DNA of 64,000 nt from Rhizobium leguminosarum (GCF_001679785.1 NZ_CP016288.1:183809-247808); one strand, 5' to 3'. Shown: positions 43,632-53,154, counted from the stretch's first letter. Notes: a model not told the origin generated them from the letters alone. Program-made: numbers and translations.

Positions 43632-44561
43632 TCATCCGGCTGCGATTAGAGCCTCGGCGGGTTTGAATACGCCAAATGGCGCGGTGGGAGCAACCGGCGG
43701 AAACGCGAAGCTTTCATCTTGCGCAGCGTTGGAGCCGGTTGCGGCGATGATCCCGGCGTAGCCTGCCGGGGTCTGGTATCCGAGCGACGAGTGTGGCCGG
43801 AAATGGTTATAGTCGTCAGCCCATTCAGCAATGGCGCTGCGGGCATGATCGAGGCCGAAGAAGAGGCTCTCGTTGAGCAACTCGTCGCGCATCCGGCCGT
43901 TGAAACTCTCGACATAGCCGTTCTGCATTGGCCTCCCCGGCGCGATATAGTGCCACTCGACCTTGTGATCCCTCGACCAGGCGAGGATGGCATTCGACGT
44001 TAGTTCGGTGCCGTTGTCGGAGACAATCATTCCGGGCTTGCCGCGTCGTTCGATCAGCGTCGTCAGTTCTCGGGCGACACGTCGACCAGAGATCGACGTG
44101 TCCGGGACCGCTGCCAGGCATTCGCGCGTCACGTCATCGACAATGTTGAGCACGCGGAAGCGTCTGCCGCAGGCGAACTGGTCATGCACGAAGTCCAGCG
44201 ACCAGCGGGCATTGGCCTTCGCTTCAACCAGGATCGGCGCACGTGTGCCGACCGCACGCCGCCTGGCTTTCCGCTTGCGAACGGAAAGACCTTCCTCGCG
44301 ATAGAGCCGGTAGATGCGATTGACCCCGGACGGCTCTCCGTCCCGCCGAAGCAGGACAAACAGCCGACGGTAGCCGAAACGACGCCGCTCATTGGCGAGG
44401 TCGCGCAGCTTCGTCCGCAGTTCAACCTCCGGCGGTCGGCTTGACCGGTAACGGATCATCTTGCGGTCGGCGGATATAATCTGGCAGGCCCGCCGCTCCG
44501 AAAGACCCATGACGGCCTTCAGATGCGTGACGGCGTCACGCTGGGCGGCAGGCCCTACCAT
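43632..44561 (-). CDS. IS3-family OrfB (integrase core)
   Basis: A 309-residue DDE protein. HTH_21 ([17 protein letters not shown]) precedes the rve core: [10 protein letters not shown] (first Asp), [12 protein letters not shown] (second Asp) and [19 protein letters not shown] (Glu). It probably has no independent start and is made as an OrfAB fusion by frameshifting at the A7 run. Intact to the C-terminus. Confidence 0.92.
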   Translation of the reverse strand: MVGPAAQRDAVTHLKAVMGLSERRACQIISADRKMIRYRSSRPPEVELRTKLRDLANERRRFGYRRLFVLLRRDGEPSGVNRIYRLYREEGLSVRKRKARRRAVGTRAPILVEAKANARWSLDFVHDQFACGRRFRVLNIVDDVTRECLAAVPDTSISGRRVARELTTLIERRGKPGMIVSDNGTELTSNAILAWSRDHKVEWHYIAPGRPMQNGYVESFNGRMRDELLNESLFFGLDHARSAIAEWADDYNHFRPHSSLGYQTPAGYAGIIAATGSNAAQDESFAFPPVAPTAPFGVFKPAEALIAAG

Positions 44562-44821
44562 TTTTTTGCAAGAAGCTCGCGGAGCGCGGCTGCATCAAGC
44601 ATCTGCTCGGCCAGCAACTTCTTTAGCCTCGCATTCTCGTCCTCAAGCGCCTTCAGACGCTTCGCTTCGGAGACTTCCATGCCGCCGTATTTGGCTTTCC
44701 AATTATAAAACGTTGCTTCTGAAATCCCGTGCTTGCGGCAGAGATCGGCTGCCTTCGCACCCGCCTCCTGTTCCTTCAGCACCGCAATAATCTGCTCTTC
44801 CGTAAATCTCTGCTTCTTCAT
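44555..44821 (-). CDS. IS3-family OrfA
   Basis: An 88-residue protein with the helix-turn-helix ([43 protein letters not shown]) and a leucine zipper-like segment ([24 protein letters not shown]). It ends LLAKKW at the A7 run (plus strand T 44561-44567), where a -1 slip would fuse it to OrfB. Confidence 0.92.
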   Translation of the reverse strand: MKKQRFTEEQIIAVLKEQEAGAKAADLCRKHGISEATFYNWKAKYGGMEVSEAKRLKALEDENARLKKLLAEQMLDAAALRELLAKKW

Positions 44822-45121
44822 ATGTCCGTCCTCAATGGTCCGGACTCTAATCCATTCTGGAGGAAATTCTCAGTGGCAGGTCACATTGGCGAGTATCGTC
44901 TCGCAACCCTCCAGTCTGCAATCGCGATGAATTCGTCTGGTGGTGAGCGTGTGTGATGGAGCCTGGTCCACAGATAACGGCAGAGAATCCGGCGCCCTGG
45001 TACAGGCCGGCTTCAGTGCAAAACGACACGCTCAACGACAGCCCCATCGAAGGCGGCTCTGTCACTGGGAAGACCTATGACATCCATTGAGGGAGGTCGG
45101 AAAGAGCTGGCGCCAACACTG

Positions 45122-46375
45122 CTACCGGCCTCGCAGCTCTCCCAAGACGTTGGCGAGTGCAGCGGTCAGACGATCGACCTCTTCAAGTGTGTTGTAATGA
45201 GCAAACGATACACGAACGATCCCGCCATTATCGTTGATGTTGAGGCGATCAAAGATTCGATTGGCGGCGAATTTGCCCCATCGTATCGCAATGCGATGCT
45301 TGTCCATCGCCAGGCAGACCTGCTCCGCGTGAACGTCCCTTACCCGGAAAGCGACTATGGGCAGCCGAAGAGAATCCTGATTCCGTTGCGTACCAATCAC
45401 CTGAACATCGGGAAGTGCGGTGAGAAATGCCAACAGCCTGTTCAGCAAATCATTCTCATGGGCAGTGATCGCGTCGAAGCCTTTCTCCAGCGAATCTCTG
45501 CTTAGCGCTTTCGTCCGGTTCTCCGAAAGCGAGCACAGATACTCGGGAATAGCAGGCAGTGACGCCGTCAGTTCATAATTGGGGTCGCCTGGCTCCAATT
45601 TGAATGGAAGGTCCGACTTCCCGTAGTAGTGGTGATAAATGGAATCTAATTCCAGAAGCAGATCGTACTTGCCATACAGCACGGAGCAGTGAGGGCCATA
45701 CGCCTTGTAGGCGCTGAAGACATAATAATCGGCATCGAGCGCCTGCACGTCGACGGCGCGGTGAGGAGCAAATGCCACGCCGTCAACGCAGAGCTTGGCG
45801 CCCACAGAGTGAACGATATCTGCAATCTCCCGCACCGGATTCGTCAAGCCAAGGATATTGGAGGCGTGATGGACACAGACGAGACGCGTCCTGCTGCTCA
45901 GCAGAGCTTTGAGGTCATCGAGATCGAATTCGGTTGTCTCGCGATCGAACGACCACGTTTTGATGATCACACCGAATTCCTTCAGACGCTCCCAACAGGT
46001 TGCATTGCTTTCGTGATCACCGCTCGTGAGGATGATTTCATCACCAGGCAAAAAGCTCCTCCGCAGACCGTGTGCGAGATTGCTGAGTGCCACGGTCGAC
46101 GAGCCTGCGAAAAGAATTTCCTCCGGGATGCGGGCGTTGACCATTAGCGCCATGGCCTCACGCGCGTTCCAAAGACGCCGTTCAGCCTGCTCGGACATCG
46201 CGTAACTTCCACCATGTTGCACATAGGCTATGCGGAAGAACTCATTGATACGGTCCACGCCCGACTTAAGGATTTGCGATCCGCCGGCGTTGTCCATGAG
46301 GACCCAATCTTGATCGAGGCCATGGAAATGGCCCCTTACATTGTCAATTGCGAGTTGCGGTGTGGAGCTCATCAT
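45122..46375 (-). CDS. Class V aminotransferase, cysteine-desulfurase-like (cluster B)
   Basis: A 417-residue PLP enzyme. The N-terminal VLMDNAGGSQ, SGDHES (His121), CVDGVAFAPHRAVD (Asp198) and the lysine in FSAYKAYGPHCSVLYG (Lys224) define the active site. It is a distant paralogue of the cluster A enzyme. It begins 37 bases after the ureohydrolase stop on the same strand, so the two form an operon. Function is probably lyase or aminotransferase action on the imported compound; a generic sulfur-donor role cannot be excluded. No N-terminal signal; cytosolic. Confidence 0.85.
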   Translation of the reverse strand: MMSSTPQLAIDNVRGHFHGLDQDWVLMDNAGGSQILKSGVDRINEFFRIAYVQHGGSYAMSEQAERRLWNAREAMALMVNARIPEEILFAGSSTVALSNLAHGLRRSFLPGDEIILTSGDHESNATCWERLKEFGVIIKTWSFDRETTEFDLDDLKALLSSRTRLVCVHHASNILGLTNPVREIADIVHSVGAKLCVDGVAFAPHRAVDVQALDADYYVFSAYKAYGPHCSVLYGKYDLLLELDSIYHHYYGKSDLPFKLEPGDPNYELTASLPAIPEYLCSLSENRTKALSRDSLEKGFDAITAHENDLLNRLLAFLTALPDVQVIGTQRNQDSLRLPIVAFRVRDVHAEQVCLAMDKHRIAIRWGKFAANRIFDRLNINDNGGIVRVSFAHYNTLEEVDRLTAALANVLGELRGR

Positions 46376-46412
46376 GTGGTCTGTTTCCCCCGATATCTCA
46401 CTGATCGATATT

Positions 46413-47381
46413 TCAACGCGTGTTGCGATTGGCTATGCAGTTGGCGAGAATGCAAGCCATCTCATACATCAGGGATGCGCCCACCAGGGACGTGCCGCCG
46501 GTCTGATCGAAGGGCGGGGAGATCTCGACAAGGTCGGCACCTACGAGATTGAGGCCATCGAGACCGCGGATCAGGGCCTGGGCCTGGATAGTTGTCAGGC
46601 CGCCGATTTCCGGTGTTCCGGTGCCAGGTGCAAAAACCGGGTCAACGCTGTCGATGTCGAATGACAGATAGGTTTCGCCATCGCCGACTACAGAGCGCGC
46701 TTTCTCGAGGACTTTCTCGATACCGAGTTCATTGACCTCTTCAATGAACATCACCGTCACGCCGTGGTCTTCTGCATACTGCCACCCCGCCTCGTTGTTC
46801 TGCGCCCCGCGGATGCCGATCTGTACCACGCGCTTGGGGTCGAGAAGACCGTCCTCGATGGCCCGACGGAATGGCGAACCGTGGCTGAACTTGGAACCCT
46901 GGAATTCGTCCCAGAGGTCCATATGCGCATCGATATGAACCATTCCAATCTGGCGGTCACGGGCGATAGACCTGAAAATGGGATAGGTGACAGAATGGTC
47001 GCCGCCCACGGAGAGCGGGATAATTTTTGCAGCGTGCACGAGATCGTACAAGGCGCTGATGTCGTCATGAGCGCCTTCTACGCTTAATGCCTTCGTCATG
47101 GGAACGTCGCCCAGATCGGCGATGCGGCACATGTCGAACGGATTCTTCCGCGACACATGGTGGAACTTTCGAGTAAGGGATGATTGATTGCGGACCTCAC
47201 GAGGCCCGTGCCGGGCGCCGGATCGATTGGTCAGGCCGCCGTCGTATGGGATGCCGATCAGTCCGAGGTCGACTTCCTGCAAATCTGTCGCGAGAGGCGC
47301 GCGCAGGAAAGTTGCAATCTCGGCATATCTCGGCGCATCGAGATTTGGAAGCGCGGGGGAACGAAAATGAGGTAGGGTCAT
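46413..47381 (-). CDS. Agmatinase-family ureohydrolase (cluster B)
   Basis: A 322-residue ureohydrolase with all metal motifs: GGDHS (126-130), DAHMD (151-155) and DIDSVD (242-247). The N-terminal extension (PHFRSPALPNLDAPRYAEIATFLRAP) and IPYDGGLTNRSGARHGPREVR resemble the agmatinase/guanidinobutyrase/guanidine-hydrolase group. It hydrolyses a guanidino compound to urea and an amine; exact substrate not provable here. It heads a minus-strand operon with the class V aminotransferase and is divergent from the importer, with the shared 20-bp palindrome in between. Confidence 0.9.
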   Translation of the reverse strand: MTLPHFRSPALPNLDAPRYAEIATFLRAPLATDLQEVDLGLIGIPYDGGLTNRSGARHGPREVRNQSSLTRKFHHVSRKNPFDMCRIADLGDVPMTKALSVEGAHDDISALYDLVHAAKIIPLSVGGDHSVTYPIFRSIARDRQIGMVHIDAHMDLWDEFQGSKFSHGSPFRRAIEDGLLDPKRVVQIGIRGAQNNEAGWQYAEDHGVTVMFIEEVNELGIEKVLEKARSVVGDGETYLSFDIDSVDPVFAPGTGTPEIGGLTTIQAQALIRGLDGLNLVGADLVEISPPFDQTGGTSLVGASLMYEMACILANCIANRNTR

Positions 47382-47702
47382 AACGCGGGTGCGGTCCTTA
47401 TCTTTGCATTCAAACTGAAAATTTAGTCGCGCGAACGATGCGTTGATGGGTTCCCCGACGGTGGCATTGAGTGCCTTGGGCGCCGTTTCGCGTTTCTGAG
47501 AACAGGTATCCTGCGGCGTCGGTGCCTTGTAAATTTGAAATTTTCGCGTGTTACTTTGAAAAGCATCGATCTAAACGTGATCGAGGATCTGAATGGCCGG
47601 GCCCTACCTCGAATATAGTGGCTCGGAGGCAGGGGTAGGTTGCGGCTCTGAAGCCGTCTATGGCACGCTTACAATCAAGGTACGGCTCGGCTCTTGGAGG
47701 CA

Positions 47703-47722
47703 ACATCGAGTTTATTCGATGT
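47703..47722. promoter_or_regulatory. Candidate operator shared with cluster A (ACATCG-N8-CGATGT)
   Basis: The palindrome ACATCGAGTTTATTCGATGT lies about 90 bases upstream of the cluster B binding protein start, between divergent operons. It matches the site at 9097-9116 at 17 of 20 positions, with identical arms and an A/T-rich centre. The regulator could be the AsnC protein of cluster A; inference. Confidence 0.6.
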
Positions 47723-47813
47723 ATCCGACGAAAAATCAAAATTTACTTGGCGCTATCCTTATGTCCACTTGAACACGAACCGCACCCAGCAGTGCAAAAA
47801 GGGGAACTTAAGG

Positions 47814-48626
47814 ATGCTGAACAGACTTGCTTTGAAAAATATGTGTCGCGGTGTGATCGTATTGGCGCTCGGTATCACCACATGGGCCAATTCCCAGGCG
47901 TTCGCGGCCGATTGGACGATCGGCGCCAATATAGGAAACGTGCCTTGGGAGTTTGCGGAGAGGGATGGAAGTTACGCCGGCTTCGAGGTCGAACTCGTGC
48001 AGGAGCTTGGAAAGCGGCTTAACCGTACCATCGATATACAGAACCTGCCATTCGAGGGGTTGATCCCCGCGCTTTTGTCGGATCGCATTCAGATCGGTAT
48101 CGCGTCGATGACCATCACAGATGAACGGCTTAAGTCGCTGGCTTTTGCACAACCCTACTTTGACGCCGATCAATCCGTCACGACGCTGGCTTCCAGTTCT
48201 GTGACTAACCTCGACGGAATCAAAGGGGCTCGCGTGGCTGTCGAATCCGCCGCGACATCCGATATCTGGGCGACGAAGAACGAGGAGAAGTACGCTTTCG
48301 AAAGCATCAGTCGCTACGACTCCATGGGTCCCGCAATCCTGGATTTGCAGGCGGGACGCGTAGACGCATTCATCGCCGACATGCCCGCGATCGCTTTCTA
48401 CATCAAGGACAAGCCGCAATTCCACATCGTGGATCGCGTACCGACCGGCGAGCAGTACTCCCTTATTTTCAACAAGAGCTTCGCGGACATCGCATCGATA
48501 AACGATGTGATTTCCCAGATGAAGCAGGATGGTTTCCTCGCTGGCCTTCACAAGAAATGGTTCGGAACCGATCCAGCGAAGGACTCGTCGACGGTCGTTG
48601 TGAAACCTCTACCCGTCGCCAAGTGA
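47814..48626 (+). CDS. Amino acid ABC transporter substrate-binding protein (cluster B)
   Basis: From the ATG at 47814 (MLNRLALKNMCRGVIVLALG) the protein is 270 residues; the longer frame has a nonconserved leader of 40 residues. Signal peptide ends near SQAFAAD. SBP family 3 motifs: WTIGANIGNVPWEFAERDGSYAGFEVELVQELG, FEGLIPALLSDRIQIGIASMTITDERLKSLAFAQPYF and VAVESAATSDIWATKN. The ligand-carboxylate Arg is in TDERLKS. First gene of a three-gene importer operon, with the permease eight bases downstream. Ligand unknown, probably the same kind of compound processed by the adjacent ureohydrolase. Confidence 0.9.
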   Translation: MLNRLALKNMCRGVIVLALGITTWANSQAFAADWTIGANIGNVPWEFAERDGSYAGFEVELVQELGKRLNRTIDIQNLPFEGLIPALLSDRIQIGIASMTITDERLKSLAFAQPYFDADQSVTTLASSSVTNLDGIKGARVAVESAATSDIWATKNEEKYAFESISRYDSMGPAILDLQAGRVDAFIADMPAIAFYIKDKPQFHIVDRVPTGEQYSLIFNKSFADIASINDVISQMKQDGFLAGLHKKWFGTDPAKDSSTVVVKPLPVAK

Positions 48627-48633
48627 TCTGACG

Positions 48634-49305
48634 ATGGATATTGTTCAGACGTTTTTCAATATCGACGTCCTGCGCAACAGCCTGCCTGCGCTGTTGTCGG
48701 GTCTGGTTGTGACCGTCGTGCTGGGCGTCGTATGTGCGATCGTAAGCTCTTTTCTGGGGCTTACGTTTGCTCTTCTTCGCCTCTACGCCGTCGCGCCAGT
48801 CCGTATCGCGATCGCCTTCTACATCGACGTATTCAGATCGATCCCGCTTCTGGTCCTGCTGGTCCTCATATACTACGCACTCCCGTTTCTCGGAGTTCGC
48901 TTGTCGTCGTTTTCTTCAGCTGCGACAGCGCTTTCGCTCGTAGCGGCGGCATACGCCGCCGAGATATTTCGCGCGGGCTTTCAATCCATCCCGAAGGGGC
49001 AGTTTGAAGCAGCGCAAGCCATCGGTCTCGGCTTCTTCGACACGATGCGGGATGTCGTCATCCCCCAGGCGTTCCGGCTGGTCATTCCGCCTCTCACCGG
49101 CAACGCGATCAGCGTCTTGAAAGACACCGCCCTCGCATCGGTCGTGGCGATGCCAGATCTTCTCAAGCAGGCTACCCAGGCCCAATCGCTCGCCGCCAAT
49201 CCGTCTCCCCTCGTCGGCGCAGCACTGCTCTACCTGGCGTTGCTACTGCCGCTGGTAAAAATTGTCAGCCGGTTTGAACACCGCGGGCTGAGTCAAGGAA
49301 GGTGA
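48634..49305 (+). CDS. Polar amino acid ABC permease (cluster B)
   Basis: A 223-residue HisMQ-type membrane protein with about five helices (PALLSGLVVTVVLGVVCAIVSSFLG first) and the EAA loop AEIFRAGFQSIPKGQFEAAQAIGLGFFDTMRDVVIPQAFR. Only one permease is encoded here, so it would form a homodimer, unlike the two-permease cluster A system. Ends three bases before the ATPase start. Confidence 0.9.
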   Translation: MDIVQTFFNIDVLRNSLPALLSGLVVTVVLGVVCAIVSSFLGLTFALLRLYAVAPVRIAIAFYIDVFRSIPLLVLLVLIYYALPFLGVRLSSFSSAATALSLVAAAYAAEIFRAGFQSIPKGQFEAAQAIGLGFFDTMRDVVIPQAFRLVIPPLTGNAISVLKDTALASVVAMPDLLKQATQAQSLAANPSPLVGAALLYLALLLPLVKIVSRFEHRGLSQGR

Positions 49306-49308
49306 TTG

Positions 49309-50088
49309 ATGTCTCTAAGCTCTGCCAATCAGGACCCAGTCCATTGTATGATCAAGATCGAGGGCTTGCGTAAGGCCTACGGCATGTTCGAGGTTCTTCA
49401 CAATGTTGATCTCCAAGTGAAGAAGGGCGAAGTGGTTTGTATAATTGGTCCGTCGGGTTCCGGTAAGTCGACGCTCATCCGCTGCATCAACCTGCTGGAG
49501 AAATATCAGGGCGGGCAAATCCATGTCGACGGCGCGCCGGTTGGACCTGAGAAAGTCGCATCGGAAACCCACGCGAAACTCGGAATGGTGTTTCAGAGTT
49601 TCAACCTGTTTCCGCATCTTACGGCTTTGCAAAATGTCGCCCTAGGGCCGATCCGTGTCCGCAAAAAGCCGCGATCCGAGGCCCACGAAATGGGGCTCTC
49701 CCTGCTGAAGCGAGTGGGCCTCGAAGCTCATGCCTCAAAATATCCTTCTCAACTGTCGGGCGGGCAGCAGCAACGTGTTGCCATCGCCCGTGCGTTGGCG
49801 ATGGAGCCGCAGGTATTGCTTTTCGATGAGCCGACGTCGGCGCTCGACCCGGAAATGGTGGGCGAAGTTCTATCGGTGATCCAAGCGTTGGCGCACACCG
49901 GGGTCACGATGGTTATCGTCACGCATGAGATGGGCTTTGCTCGCAGCGTTAGTGACCGGATCATCTTTATGGACGGCGGCGTGGTAGTCGAACAAGCTCC
50001 TCCTGACGAACTTTTCCTTCGTCCCAAGATGCAACGAACCAAAGACTTCCTCACTGCTGTCAGACCGAGCCACGCGGTTCCCGCCTAG
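49309..50088 (+). CDS. Polar amino acid ABC transporter ATP-binding protein (cluster B)
   Basis: A 259-residue ATPase from the ATG at 49309; a TTG directly before it is in frame but less likely given the AAGGAAGG spacing. Motifs: Walker [11 protein letters not shown]-loop [16 protein letters not shown], signature [16 protein letters not shown], Walker [14 protein letters not shown], switch VTHEMGF. Last gene of the importer operon. Typical GlnQ/HisP length. Confidence 0.92.
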   Translation: MSLSSANQDPVHCMIKIEGLRKAYGMFEVLHNVDLQVKKGEVVCIIGPSGSGKSTLIRCINLLEKYQGGQIHVDGAPVGPEKVASETHAKLGMVFQSFNLFPHLTALQNVALGPIRVRKKPRSEAHEMGLSLLKRVGLEAHASKYPSQLSGGQQQRVAIARALAMEPQVLLFDEPTSALDPEMVGEVLSVIQALAHTGVTMVIVTHEMGFARSVSDRIIFMDGGVVVEQAPPDELFLRPKMQRTKDFLTAVRPSHAVPA

Positions 50089-51700
50089 GTTCCAACGAAC
50101 TGCCGCATTGAGCTGAACATCTCGTCGCAACAAGCCACCATGGTATTGGCTGATTTCCCCAACCTCCGGCCCATAGCTGTTCACGAGGAGTCCATATCCG
50201 TATAATGGGAAGGAACGGGGTTCCCTTTGTGGGCGTTGTGCAACCAGCTGGGGAACTGGCGGCTGAAATCAGCCATACGTCTTCATACGGGATACCAGAA
50301 CACGAGCCGGGAATCCAGTTTCCAGGACCGTTGAGGCTATACATCGTCCACGGTGTATTTCGCGGTGTACAGACGGTGACGCAGCGGAGTCCGTGTCAAA
50401 ACGAGACTTCGGGCGGGCGGCCTTCGATACCCGCGGCGTCCGTGACGGGGCGTGTCCTGGAAATATTGTGTTCGACGAGCGCCCCGCAGGCGTCGGCTGA
50501 TAAATGCCGATGCATTCCGGTCGGGTTGTCGAACAGATAAAAGGTGTCGATCGGCTCGGTATCCCGTGTCAGGATCGCCGCGCGTTCCAGCATGTTCTCC
50601 CATTGCGCAGCAGGTCTCCGGGGTGCGCTCGAGGATCGTCGATGTTTTTAGGGTCGTCTCGCGATCCTCGCCTGGGAGGCAGATCAGAACCGCTGTCGAC
50701 CGAGAGCCGCGGCGTGTTTGCGGTAAAAGAGATTTATCGCCGTACCGCCCTTCAGGGCGAAGATCTCATGGCGGTCGATGAAAGGCAGGGTCCGCACCAG
50801 AAGATCAACCTGGCGCATGTATCTGTTCACGTGCCATGGGGTTCTCCCTTCGCATCACGTCGGCAGTCAGATATTATGGTGTCGTTTGTGGAAAATACGG
50901 ATGACGATTGGTCTTTCGGTGCTGGAGAAGCCCAGTTTGTTACCGGCAAATTATGAGAACTTTTCGAGGCCGCGTGATGGATACTCCGTCAATCATCTTC
51001 GATGCGAACCAGACGCTTGCATGGACAGTCGAATGAACAGACAACAGACACAGCCACCAGAAGCACAGCCTTCGACAGTGACAAACAGACTGCCGGGATC
51101 TCTGCCGTGGGTGCGGCGTTCTTTGATCTGCAAGGCGACCTCTATGCTATCTCTGTGCCGACGCCGAGTTGGCGTTTCCAGTCACATGAAAGACAACTCA
51201 CTGATGAATTAAATTCGCACAAGCGCGCAGATAGTCGAGCTTGAAATTTTCCACGAAAGCTGGCCAGTCTCCACGAGTAGTAAAAGAGGGTCTGTTAGCG
51301 TCAAGCGCTCCTGTCGCGACGACGACGTCCGCTATCAAAGCCCGTAGCCACCTATATGCGGCATCACCTCATAGGACTGCGCCAAACTTTGCAGATCGGG
51401 AGCTGGTGGCAGCCGTAGCGGCGGCGGGGCAAGCAGCCAAAAAGGGCATCTCGTCGACGCCTTCAGCGATCCGGAGACAATGTGGGCTTTCGCAGTGCGA
51501 TCCGCTATCCGGTGGGCCGGGGAGCAGGCCATTGGCCCTGGATTGAGAGGTGATATAAATCCGTGCAGGCTCCCGATACTCGCGCCCGTCAAGATCGCGG
51601 TCGCCTGCACGACGGCTTCCATCGGCAACAGACACCTGCATGACCAGAGATTAGCCGCGGGCGTAGGAGATTTTCATCACTTCCACCCGCGACATTGGGA
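50089..51700. other. Degraded region between cluster B and the flavin oxidoreductase
   Basis: About 1.6 kb with no intact gene. It contains an AbiEii-like toxin relic (listed separately) and a minus-strand open piece at 50396-50605 that includes [20 protein letters not shown] and [20 protein letters not shown] and looks coding but is not assignable. Reading frames on the plus strand here appear to be chance. The region between 51240 and 51660 also has a long minus frame without family signature. Confidence 0.45.
50620..50837 (-). pseudogene. AbiEii/AbiGii-type nucleotidyltransferase toxin, relic
   Basis: From MAREQ at 50837, after removing one base, the sequence reads [20 protein letters not shown], then [14 protein letters not shown], the diagnostic opening of AbiEii toxins (the GGTAINLF strand of the nucleotidyltransferase fold). 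Further frameshifts follow, and LSVD, then EDRETTLK and LERT can be picked out in other frames where the family has SVDIDLT and DRE. Only about 70 of ~300 residues remain. No AbiEi antitoxin could be read upstream. It is a dead toxin-antitoxin remnant. Confidence 0.65.
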
Positions 51701-52816
51701 TCATACGAGTTCGGAAAGGTCTTTAGCGTCAAAGCGTCTCAAGCTTGCTTCATCGGCTTCCTTGATCTTTGCCAGCCAGTTGGGATCACTGATCAGAGCG
51801 CGGCCAACCGCGATCATATCGAACTCGTCCCGCTCCATTCGTTCGATCAAGCGTTCCAGGCCCTTCGTTTCCGCCCCTTGGCCTGCAAAAGCGCTCATGA
51901 AGTCGCCATCAAGGCCCACCGAGCCGACGCTGATCGTTGCGGCACCGGTCAGTTTTTTGGCCCATCCAGCGAAGTTAAGGCCTTTCTCGCCATCGATCTC
52001 CGGGAATTCCGATTCCCAGAACCGTCGTTGCGAGCAATGGAGGACATCCACCCCAGCCTCCACCAATGGCAGCAGCCAGTCGGACATCAGCGCCGGTGTC
52101 TCGCCGAGCTGTACCGTGAAATCCTGTTGCTTCCACTGGCTCACGCGAAGGATGATCGGAAAGTTCGGGCCAACCGCCCCACGAATAGCGGCGACGACGT
52201 CGGAAGCGAACCGTGACCGCTCCCTGATCGTCGCACCACCATAACGATCATCACGCGTATTGGTGCCTGACCAGAAAAACTGATCGATGAGGTAGCCATG
52301 CGCGCCGTGGATTTCGACTGTGTCGAAGCCCAGGCGCTTGGCATCGGCTGCGGCTTTGGCGAAGGCTGCGACCGTATCGGCAATAGCTTCCTCGCTCATC
52401 GCCTCGCCGCGCAGCTTGCCCACGGCCTCCAGGCCGGACGGGCTTTCTACGGGTGATTCCGGTTCCCATTCCATGTAGCGAACGGATCCTGTGTGCCATA
52501 TTTGCGGCCCCATTCGGCCACCTGCATCGTGTACGGCGTCGATGACACCTTTCCAGCCCGCCAGCGCCGCCTCTCCATGAAAGAACGGAATGTTGGGGTG
52601 GTTGCGAGATGACGGCCGGTCGATAACCGTGCCCTCCGAAAGTATGAGGCCAACCTGTCCTTCCGCGCGGCGCCGGTAATAGTTGGCATTTGCCTCGGCC
52701 GGTACGCCGCCCAAGGCGAACATACGCGTCATCGGGGCCATGACAATGCGGTTCTTCAGGTCAAGGGTCTTGACGGTGAAGGGTCGGAAAAGCACGCTGG
52801 TATTGGTTGCTGACAT
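51701..52816 (-). CDS. Old yellow enzyme family NADH:flavin oxidoreductase
   Basis: A 371-residue FMN TIM-barrel: LFRPFTVKTLDLKNRIVMAPMTR at the N-terminus, GPQIWHTGSVR, FDTVEIHGAHGYLIDQFFW with the HGAHGYL motif, DRYGGATIRERSRF and, near the C-terminus, EFDMIAVGRALISDPNWL (phosphate-binding GRALISDP). Such enzymes reduce activated C=C bonds of enones or nitro compounds. Divergent from an HxlR regulator, which probably controls it in response to electrophiles; a common pairing. Complete. Confidence 0.92.
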   Translation of the reverse strand: MSATNTSVLFRPFTVKTLDLKNRIVMAPMTRMFALGGVPAEANANYYRRRAEGQVGLILSEGTVIDRPSSRNHPNIPFFHGEAALAGWKGVIDAVHDAGGRMGPQIWHTGSVRYMEWEPESPVESPSGLEAVGKLRGEAMSEEAIADTVAAFAKAAADAKRLGFDTVEIHGAHGYLIDQFFWSGTNTRDDRYGGATIRERSRFASDVVAAIRGAVGPNFPIILRVSQWKQQDFTVQLGETPALMSDWLLPLVEAGVDVLHCSQRRFWESEFPEIDGEKGLNFAGWAKKLTGAATISVGSVGLDGDFMSAFAGQGAETKGLERLIERMERDEFDMIAVGRALISDPNWLAKIKEADEASLRRFDAKDLSELV

Positions 52817-53154
52817 TGGAATGTCTCCATAGCGGTTGGTGCTGCAGTGAAAAGGAAAACATGTTGGTGAACGGCGCAGTCATGAGCCTGCGTGCTCTGT
52901 GCACAAAATCGGGTGCCGCCTGGCAATCCGGGAGATGCCGAAAGTGGGCACTTGAAGCGTCCCGCCGCAGATGAGCATTGTGTGGTCCACTTGCTTGCAG
53001 CTCGTGCCAACCATGCGGTCGCCAGTTTTCGCCGAGGTCCGGACTGTTACAGGACCGATATCCGCGGAAGCGTTGGTCGCGGGGGCAACGCCGTTGTCTT
53101 TGATACTCATGGCAACTTTCAATTGATATGGATCATCGTCTGACGACGTGTTAC

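Larger units (their letters stand above)
43614..44883 (-). mobile_element. IS3-family element (IS407-like), complete
   Basis: A 1270-bp element with inverted repeats starting TGACCTGCCACTGA (43614 and, reversed, 44883) and the direct flanks CATT (43610-43613 and 44884-44887). TGA...TCA ends and a 4-bp duplication fit the IS407 subgroup. OrfA and OrfB overlap with an A7 slippery run, so the full transposase needs a -1 frameshift. Complete and probably active or recently so. Confidence 0.9.
43351..44930 (+). pseudogene. Small unknown gene interrupted by the IS3-family element
   Basis: Removing the IS and one copy of its CATT duplication restores a 101-codon frame. It starts with GTG (MCGKESPEPLPRPRSLERII), continues NRCGIPKSADLWFMTDAGME and IHYATLLTDTISQRNASITS, and ends LASIVSQPSSLQSR. 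I do not recognise the family. It starts five bases after the deacetylase-like gene without a good ribosome site, so translational coupling would be needed. The clean restoration of frame shows the gene was intact when the IS arrived. Confidence 0.5.

Noticed and set aside
50205..50956. Several plus-strand frames of 100-150 codons
   Set aside because: No family features, and the opposite strand carries a recognisable AbiEii relic; they look like chance frames in GC-rich DNA.
51241..51641. Overlapping frames of about 100 codons on both strands left of the flavin oxidoreductase
   Set aside because: Neither strand shows a recognisable domain, ribosome site or conserved motif, so no gene is called.
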